Shown here: positions 21,525-27,724 of the stretch, piece by piece
How positions within the stretch are numbered: position 1 is the first letter of the stretch
How the letters are laid out: every line of letters starts with the position of its first letter
DNA from: Saccoglossus kowalevskii
Taxonomy: Eukaryota; Hemichordata; Enteropneusta; Harrimaniidae
Length of the DNA stretch: 27,724 bases
Direction of reading: 5' to 3'
NCBI RefSeq assembly: GCF_000003605.2
Contig: NW_003105615.1
Coordinates: forward strand, 1,640-29,363
The notes under the pieces: model-generated
The model's input: only the letters and a program-made list of their open reading frames with translations
The model's database searches: none
Told to the model about the DNA's origin: nothing
Program-made: the position numbers and the translations under genes

Positions 21525-21850
21525 GTATGTCCTCGTAAAACACTCAATGGTTTATTTTAAAAAAGTGTATTTACAATGTACTTAATTGTCATCAAAAGGC
21601 GTTTTAATAACTCCACAAAACACTTGCAAAAATACTAAAACACTACTGTTTTGATAGAAAATGGTATTATATAATACACACGTACACATGTTACAACAGT
21701 GTGCTTTAAATTAAAACGGTGTGTTTTACAGTGTAGTGACTGTCACAATACCTCCATGGTGCAGCGATGATGTAATATAAACGTTCACTGTAAAACGACT
21801 TAAATGAAAAAGCACCAATTTAGTGTTGTGTTTGTATTTGCTCTCATGAA
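21525..21850. repeat. Cluster of AAAACACT / AGTGTTTT-type motifs
   Basis: AAAACACT occurs near 21537, 21618 and 21637. The opposite orientation then appears as CAGTGTG, GGTGTGTTTTACAGTGTAG and AGTGTTGTG up to about 21830. The change of strand in the middle suggests an inverted-repeat (MITE-like) organisation, but no clean terminal inverted repeats or target duplication could be fixed. Confidence 0.4.
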
Positions 21851-22087
21851 ATAAAACAGACATAAACAACACAATTAAGTGATATAATCAACACACCAGC
21901 TACGATCATCGAGGTAAGCATCTGCAGAATGCAAGGTATACGATATACATTCTCCATTACTGTCGAGTTGCAGCAATATACTCACTCATGTTCTATTCAC
22001 AAATAAATAAACGCTGCTCGGACTGATAACTATGACATATAGAAGATAATATTTGGTAATCGTAGTCCTAAATAACTATTAAAAATA

Positions 22088-22125
22088 GCTAGACGTTTCG
22101 AGCAATGGCTCTTTATCGATAGCAT
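22088..22125 (-). ncRNA. Degraded hammerhead-ribozyme-like motif (Penelope type)
   Basis: On the minus strand a GAGC-CATT-GCTC hairpin (perfect four-pair stem II) is followed directly by GAAAC and the GTC cleavage triplet (22092-22099). The short ACGT between them is typical of the minimal stem III in hammerheads of Penelope-like retroelements. The upstream CUGANGA core reads TCGATAA, so only about four of seven positions fit and the motif is probably inactive. No reverse transcriptase is nearby. Confidence 0.3.
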
Positions 22126-24414
22126 AGAAGAAAGTGTGAATCTGCCACGTGATTTAAACTAGCCCATATTGTATCATGTGCCCTACACATTATGCACCAA
22201 TATAGTATTTTCATGAACATATTACGAACACTTGTCAATACACTCACTGATTATGAAAACAAGCCGTGGGAATAATTTATATTCATAAAAACTTGCTAGC
22301 CATCAAATCGTAGCTTGTATCTATAGACACTTTTTTCATTGGTTATTCATTTGCGTACTCATAATTATTGATGTTACAACAAAGTGATTACTACTTCCAG
22401 ACACTTTATTCTGAAGAAAATATTGCTTAGAACAATTCGCTGGTTGACCAAGAACTTGCATAAGAAGTCAAAACGCAATTAGCTACCTAATTCCGTCCGT
22501 ATATCTACTTCACAAAAAACTTCATTTTGTATATGAATGATCACATTTTAAGTATTTAAAGTAAATATACAATGTAGATCGAACCTAAGCAATCAACATT
22601 TTTATGAACAAATAATTCCGTAAGTATTACAGTAGTGTAATTTTATTGACTACTTTTGCGTGAGTTCGACTGAACTTTGCACGACATGAAGCACTCAACA
22701 CTATATTTTGCACGTTGCATTTACTTTCGATCTGCATAATCTGAAAGGGTCGAACCAAGCATAATGATATTTTATTATATTGCCTTATTGTTGTCTTTAT
22801 TCCTATTTTATAGATATCGTCATCGGTAGTGGTAGAATGAATGAAGTAAATGATAAAATAGTTTCCTTTCTCTAAACTGTTTAAAAACAATACAGAGCTG
22901 CAATTGAAGATAAAAATGTGGTTTGTAAATGAAACTCATTGCCCTATTATGTCGATGGATGCATATAATATCTTGTATTGTCCCCAAAAAATAGTCGAAA
23001 GCCTTTTCAATTTTGACAAAGTTGACTGAAAATAAAATCTGGAAATTACAGGATCCAAAAGTTATCTTAATTAAAACCTTATGAAATGCGTCGTTTAAGT
23101 TATTACTTATTATGATCATTTTATAATACTATGATCATTTTATGGAACTTTCAACACACCTATCACAAGATAATCAAGCTGAACAATTTAAATACGTGCC
23201 TATTCGTGAAGTGGTAGATATAAACAAAGTTGCCTAAGGAGCTCTATATATCACAAAGAAAAATGGATTCGGTGAGAGCGATGAGATTTACACGCACTGT
23301 GTCGTTTTCTGGTGTCGTCAAATCTGGCAAGCACCTCTAGTAACGAAATGGGCATAGAAGACTTTTATAGCTCGCCCTACCCTGTACTTATTAGAATTGG
23401 TAACCTGGTCAAGACGATATACAAATACTCATCAAAACAGCGCTGATAGTACAGAAGCTGTGAATTTTTGGTTGAAGCATAGATTACCCAAATTTAAAAT
23501 TTGTAGGTGGGTTTTAATTATGCACAGTTTCATTCTGGATGTCAGAAACACTAAACAACTCATGAAACAGAACATATATTGCTTGGTAATAATCATAAAA
23601 TAATGATAAAACAATAGGGGTAAAGGCATAACACAATGAAAAAAACAATAACACAAGAAATAAACGATGGTAAACTAATAATTACTCCATAAAACTGTGA
23701 AGTAATGTTGGCCATATTCTCCACCTCATACCTCTAATCGTATGTGACCATACAACGGAATCTACGAACTGATAATTACGTGGTGACAATTAAAATAAGT
23801 TATAATAATAATAAAAACAAAACAAAAATATTGTTTTCACAATTTCCTAAAATTGGTTCAGGATAGATGTCACAGTACCGACACAGATGTAATGTGACGA
23901 ACAAAAGTTCGGACAGTTTCAATTACTGTGAGATACAAAAATTAGCAACTGGGCGTGCCCGTACTACCTTTTTACTGACCTAGGTTCAACGAGATTTGAC
24001 CAGATTATCCCACAAAACCAAACATTATAAAATTCACAAATTTGTGAGTTAGATTGAATGCAGTATGATTTGACGACTGACTGATTATGGTTATCATGTA
24101 TTCGTACAGCCTCCACATAATAGTATTAGATCTGTCTATTTATTGAAGAGACATCCTGTATTAGTTTTTGTTTTGCATGTGTTCCCTGTTAACAATTTGT
24201 GGCAAGTGTAATATTATAGTTGTTTCTGTGTGATTTGTTTTGGTCTAATAAAGCATCGTGTTGTGTATTGTTTAGTGTCAACCATTAATTTTGGCATGTC
24301 CTAAACTTGACACATCGCGTTGTAATTTTAGTTGGTGTGCAAGCTGTTGTGCGTTGTGCTTCTGTTTGGAATTTGTTAAGCAAGGCTATCACTTTCACGA
24401 TTCTCTGGCATGCA
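22126..24414. other. Intergenic, no gene seen
   Basis: AT-rich DNA. The open frames between 22627 and 23656 are short, lack family resemblance and overlap on both strands. No RNA gene or repeat was recognised. Confidence 0.5.
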
Positions 24415-24548
24415 CTGACACGACTAAACTGGCGTAAAGTGTGCGTAAACTGACGTGACTGCGTGCCATGTCGGGACGAGAATAGCGAGCGGGTCGTGAA
24501 CTATGTGCAAACTGTTCGTGAATTCGTCGGCACGATGCGTGCCAGTGC
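24415..24548. other. GC-richer block with short inverted repeats
   Basis: This block stands out by its CG-containing words (CGTG, GTGCG, GACG). It includes GGCACG-ATG-CGTGCC, a perfect six-pair hairpin at about 24530-24544. It lies just before the LINE remnant and may be part of that or another element. Confidence 0.35.
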
Positions 24549-24862
24549 GTGGCAATTCTAGCCATGCCACGACTGCCTCGAATAGTTCAGAACAGATCAC
24601 ATCGAGTTGCCCCAAATTATCTATGTGAATTAATCGAATTTTATGTACCGAGTCGTAGTTTAAAATCTGAATCGAAGTTTCTTATTAAAACTCGTCAGAT
24701 GAGTAGTAAAAAGTCCAAGGTGTTATACAAAGACCGTGCTTTTGAAAATTTAGATCCTAAACTTATTAATGAATTACCTGTCTGTTCGTTCTAGTCCTTC
24801 AGTAGACATTTTTAAATCCTTTGATTTTCATATGTTGGAATTGTTGCGCTTAATTAAATAAA

Positions 24863-24863
<1 letters not shown>
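24549..24863 (+). pseudogene. 3' end of a jockey-superfamily LINE (CR1/L2-like), decayed
   Basis: The frame begins RLPRIVQNRSHRV, which matches the 'RLQ-VQN-AR' segment near the C terminus of CR1/L2/Rex-type reverse transcriptases. It then jumps to APNYLCELIEFYVPSRSL and, further on, DRAFENLDPKLINELPV, the last conserved blocks of those proteins. About forty residues, including the usual HWLPV block, are missing between them. After LPV the frame stops at 24792, but another frame from about 24782 continues with VRSSPSVDIFKSF, the expected terminal segment, so there is a frameshift. The element is a non-functional remnant, with a tail of AATAAAG and a (TTA)n repeat. Confidence 0.7.

Positions 24864-24922
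<59 letters not shown>
24864..24922 (+). repeat. (TTA)n tail of the LINE remnant
   Basis: About twenty uninterrupted TTA units follow directly after the LINE 3' end. Microsatellite-like 3' tails are common in the CR1/L2 group. Confidence 0.9.
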
Positions 24923-24924
<2 letters not shown>

Positions 24925-25248
24925 AATGAAGTCGTAATTGTTTGTGCCTGTGACAATGAAGAGTTTATGTCATTGTGTGGCATAACTATATCCTTTGTTT
25001 ATGGAAGGAGTAGCAAACCCACACAGCTGGATTATAAAGTCCTGAAAATCTCTGAGTGGCCCAAATATCCAAGTCGGTGAAATAATATACCATAATTGAC
25101 GGCGTTATAGAGTCTATCAAATGGGTAGAAGTGAAGCCTCGTGGTTGTTACACACTACCGGAGTTACCTCTACGCAGCGCGGGGTTTCAACGTTCATTGT
25201 TTTTTTAGACTGGGTAAACAGCCGACGGCAGAAGACTGTATTGAAGAT
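24923..25248. other. Intergenic, no gene seen
   Basis: A unique-looking stretch downstream of the LINE tail. No coding frame or RNA was recognised. Confidence 0.5.
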
Positions 25249-25410
25249 TGACTCTCCTTGCTAAAACTGAGTATATTACAGTTTGAAACGTCTGTATTAT
25301 GTTAAGAGTCTGTGTGGACTGGCGACAGGGGGGATCTACATCTAGAAATAACGCTCCGTGTCACAACCGAGTATATCGCAAATTGAGACGTCGGCTTTTT
25401 GTGTCAAGTG
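25249..25410. repeat. Tandem duplicate, period 100 bp, with GAAACGTC-like core
   Basis: GAGTATAT occurs at 25269 and 25369. The first copy reads AAACTG-AGTATATTA-CAGTTT-GAAACGTC, a perfect six-pair hairpin followed by the octamer. The second has the decayed form ACCGAGTATATCGC...TTGAGACGTC. Flanking words (CTCC, TTAAG/TCAAG) also align. Confidence 0.5.
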
Positions 25411-26277
25411 ACTTAGTTATTAACATGTCCCACAATCACATTAGAATAGACGCATAGTTTTTCTTTCTTTCTTTATGTTGGTTTATTCATCGCATATTTC
25501 AAACATGGTCCAAATGCTTTTAATCTGTGCGAATTAGAACTAATATATAATTTCAAGTACCTCATTAATATCAAATAAGGACCTCAGTCACTCGTACGTA
25601 TTATTACCACAATAGATGCGGCTAGCTTGACCGTAAACAGAATATTATTGTCTGTTTCAGGTATTCACACCACATTACCACTAGTTATTGTGACGGGATT
25701 TTACGTTTCGTAAACATCAGTCCCCTGTCAGTGCATCGGATAGTCGTCGTTATGAAATTAGAATCTTTGCAATATTTGTCTTTAATTAGATCTTCCCGGT
25801 CCTATATCAACTCTCCATTCGGTTGATTGAAAGATCTCTCTACAGATGTGTGTGTGTGCGTGTGTGTGTGTATATATATAATATATAGATTAAGGTCAGG
25901 CCCGTTTTTTGTTTAAATGTAGTAAATCTCGTTGCACGCTGCCCACTTTATCAGTGTACATGCTGTGCACTTTCGTTAACATCGTGCGGGTCACGCATAT
26001 TAACTCCGGTTATTCGAATACACCCCCCCCCCCGCCCATCATATCTAAGTGTATCAGAGGGTTTTGGTTTGCTTTATATTGGCTGGATATAATGCGAGGT
26101 TTGACTGCAATGCAATGTCAAGCAAGAACTGGCTACTTTTATATTCGTCCCCTTACAGACGCTGTTCGAAATCTGAGACTTATGGATTAAACTCCTGGAC
26201 CGATTTTATTAAAACTTCACACTTACATCATACACAATATTACACATATGCACACCAGTTCATTTCACGGCCTGATT
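25411..26277. other. Intergenic, simple repeats only
   Basis: No gene supported. It contains a short CTTT run (about 25462-25474), a (TG)n-(TA)n compound microsatellite (25846-25887) and a 12-C tract broken by one G (26022-26037). Confidence 0.6.
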
Positions 26278-26335
26278 CAAGATGGCCGACGGCCGGTCAT
26301 TTTGTTTTAATGAATGCGATTCTAGCGCCATCTCT
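26278..26335. promoter_or_regulatory. Paired YY1-like sites in a near-palindrome
   Basis: CAAGATGGCCG at 26278 is close to the YY1/Pho core (AAGATGGC). It faces a near-mirror half ending in TCATTTTG at 26304. A second core in the other orientation (GCGCCATCT) follows at about 26326. No associated gene is visible. Confidence 0.3.
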
Positions 26336-26624
26336 GCTTTGACTGATTATGTTCAAATTTAATATATTCATTATACATCATGTCATAGATATACAGTTTC
26401 ATTCAAGCATGCATGCAAGTACTTGTATTTATACTTTTCAGTCAGGTCTCATTTTATGTTAAGGGCCAGTATCGTTCAAATCAGTTCTGTATTTTGATTT
26501 CAATAAAATATAAATATGTTGTCGGCTATCAAACAAGTCTCAATGTACACATTCATGATTGTGTAGTTCATTCCAGGTAACCTATGTCAGTTTCATGGGA
26601 CTCAGCTTTCATGTCCAAGTCTAA

Positions 26625-27071
26625 TTATCATTATCAATACCACGTGAAATCAAACGTAAACACAGTACAAACGAAGGTGAAAACACCGCGCTAGATTCGA
26701 CAAATGCGAAAGTGTTGTTGCACATGTTATGATGGTCAATATAGATGAGGTATTGATATTTCAATGTCGTATTTCGTCCCGAAAGACTATAAAGAGAAAT
26801 TCAAGTTCAAAATTGAATCTAAATTTTTGTGTCAGACGTTTGCTCCGCGTTTTTAAACGCATTATGCAAGAGTTTGTGATGAAAAGAAAATCAAATCAAC
26901 TATTATTAACTGGGTACTGCATTCCCCATAAGCCCCAATATAGTCGTTTCAATATATAAAAATAATTCTATAGTTGATAAATTAGACATCACACCAATGT
27001 AGGTTTTAGTTTATCCAATTGAACATTTAGGAAATTCGAGCTTGTCGCATACGACTTGTTTACCACTTCCG
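26625..27071 (+). repeat. Dispersed repeat, copy 2, cut by the LTR element
   Basis: This is the partner of the repeat at 10895-11450. Alignment runs through ATTCGAGCT (near 27036) to about 27070 and stops where the LTR begins, whereas copy 1 continues. The 76-codon frame at 26729-26959 lies inside it and may be a coding relic of the element, but I do not recognise it. Confidence 0.55.
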
Positions 27072-27080
27072 TGTGACTGA

Positions 27081-27093
27081 GAATGTTCTAGAA
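27081..27093. promoter_or_regulatory. Perfect heat-shock element 1 in LTR
   Basis: GAATGTTCTAGAA fits GAAnnTTCnnGAA exactly, three alternating HSF half-sites. It starts about 170 bases upstream of the LTR TATA box. Confidence 0.55.
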
Positions 27094-27172
27094 CCGTACT
27101 GTGTCTGGGTGGAATTTTTAGAAACTGGTTGAATAGGTAATAGAACACTGTAGGGGGCAATAGAAGGTAATG

Positions 27173-27185
27173 GAACATTCTAGAA
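27173..27185. promoter_or_regulatory. Perfect heat-shock element 2 in LTR
   Basis: GAACATTCTAGAA again fits GAAnnTTCnnGAA with no mismatch, 92 bases after the first and about 66 bases upstream of the TATA box. Confidence 0.55.
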
Positions 27186-27250
27186 ATTTGTAGTAAGTTC
27201 CAGACTCATTATGTATGCTGATGTAATGGTCTATTTATAGACAGTGTGGG

Positions 27251-27258
27251 TATATATA
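27251..27258 (+). promoter_or_regulatory. LTR TATA box
   Basis: TATATATA followed by GGGG. Transcription would be expected to start about 30 bases on, near TTCAGCACT, which marks the U3/R boundary. Confidence 0.6.
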
Positions 27259-27540
27259 GGGGAGTTGTTCAGCACTGAGATCAGATCGGAGATCTCGTTG
27301 AATTGTATTGGAGTTTAAGTATCTAGTCATTGGAGTAGTGGAGTTTTACCGCGTTATTGTACTTGATGTTTGCAGAGAATAATAATACCAGTACCAGTTG
27401 AAACCTCATCTGTTGGATCCGTATGCGTATTTTATCATGGCCGCCAGGGAAGTCTTCTGTTACTGTTGCCATTTTGGTATTTGAACCATCTATACCAATT
27501 ACTATACCAATTACGGTAATATTACGTTGCGTGTGACATC

Positions 27541-27557
27541 TGGGGGCTCGTCCGGGA
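27541..27557 (+). other. Primer-binding site for tRNA-Pro
   Basis: TGGGGGCTCGTCCGGGA is complementary to the 3' end of proline tRNA including CCA. It is the same 17-base match known from gammaretroviral elements, and it lies two bases after the LTR end. Confidence 0.85.
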
Positions 27558-27582
27558 ACAGTGAAGACATATAGAAGACAAC

Positions 27583-27724
27583 ATGGCCAGCGAGATAAAA
27601 GATATGTCGAAACAAGAGTTGATGGAATGGGCGGATGAACTGGGAATGACTGGAGAAGACAGAAGGAAATTTATTTTGGAGCAACTGAGTTCTCAGCGGG
27701 CTGACAGACAAGACGCGAGGGAAG
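27583..27724 (+). CDS. gag: gag N terminus, partial
   Basis: ATG in an ACAACATGG context opens a frame that is uninterrupted to the window edge (47 codons). It is helical and charged, with SKQELMEWADELGMTG followed by a Gln/Arg/Asp-rich run. This is typical of the amino end of Gag in invertebrate Ty3/Gypsy elements. Position just after the primer-binding site supports the call. Whether the element is intact cannot be judged here. Confidence 0.65.
   Translation, partial: MASEIKDMSKQELMEWADELGMTGEDRRKFILEQLSSQRADRQDARE

Larger units (their letters stand above)
27072..27724 (+). mobile_element. Ty3-like LTR retrotransposon, left end (runs out of window)
   Basis: The proposed 5' LTR (27072-27538, about 467 bp) begins TGTGAC and ends GTGACA. 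It is followed by a two-base spacer, a primer-binding site (27541-27557) and the start of a gag frame at 27583. U3 carries two heat-shock elements and a TATA box. The LTR interrupts an older dispersed repeat, which supports the left boundary. The right side is outside the window, so no target duplication or LTR comparison is possible. Confidence 0.75.

Noticed and set aside
22627-23656. Cluster of 63-99 codon frames
   Set aside because: Short, on both strands, low-complexity and without splice context.
25909-26342. Two overlapping plus-strand frames of 93 and 97 codons
   Set aside because: They cross a poly-C tract, start in repeat DNA and show no domain.
27511-27711. Minus-strand frame at the right edge
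   Set aside because: Shadow of the primer-binding site and gag start on the plus strand.

Overview
The window is animal nuclear DNA: AT-rich, with short exons joined by GT-AG introns, AATAAA signals, many microsatellites and remnants of several eukaryotic transposon classes. I infer a marine invertebrate, probably a lophotrochozoan such as a mollusc, from the mix of a Polinton relic, a jockey-superfamily LINE relic and a Ty3-like LTR element with a proline-tRNA primer site. The lineage is not proven by the sequence.

The centre (about 5.9-19.2 kb) holds the only two convincing intact genes. They are tandem, same-strand paralogues, each with five coding exons, intron phases 0/2/0/1 and matching sizes for exons 3 and 4. 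They encode predicted type II membrane proteins of 443 and 479 residues. Both carry the hallmarks of the GT-B GDP-fucose O-fucosyltransferase fold (O-FucT, PF10250): an N-terminal CGPCEQ loop, a central HWR motif and a C-terminal 'DQLIC...SDYFI...S' block. They look like a local duplication whose Thr/Ser-rich stems diverged while the C-terminal donor-site exons stayed nearly identical. Each start codon sits two bases after a conserved AG, so an upstream untranslated exon is likely.

The left part (0-5 kb) holds tandem repeats, a small minus-strand gene or gene relic whose second exon resembles a PC4/SUB1 single-strand DNA-binding domain, and, facing away from it on the plus strand, a frameshifted relic of a Polinton/Maverick DNA polymerase B.

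The right part (19.2-27.7 kb) has no convincing host gene. It holds degenerate tandem repeats, a hammerhead-ribozyme-like motif of the Penelope-element type, the 3' end of a LINE with a (TTA)n tail, a dispersed repeat whose other copy lies in the last intron of the first fucosyltransferase gene, and the left end of an LTR retrotransposon (LTR, tRNA-Pro primer site and start of gag). That LTR carries two perfect heat-shock elements upstream of its TATA box. A 144-base run of N between the two genes marks an assembly gap.
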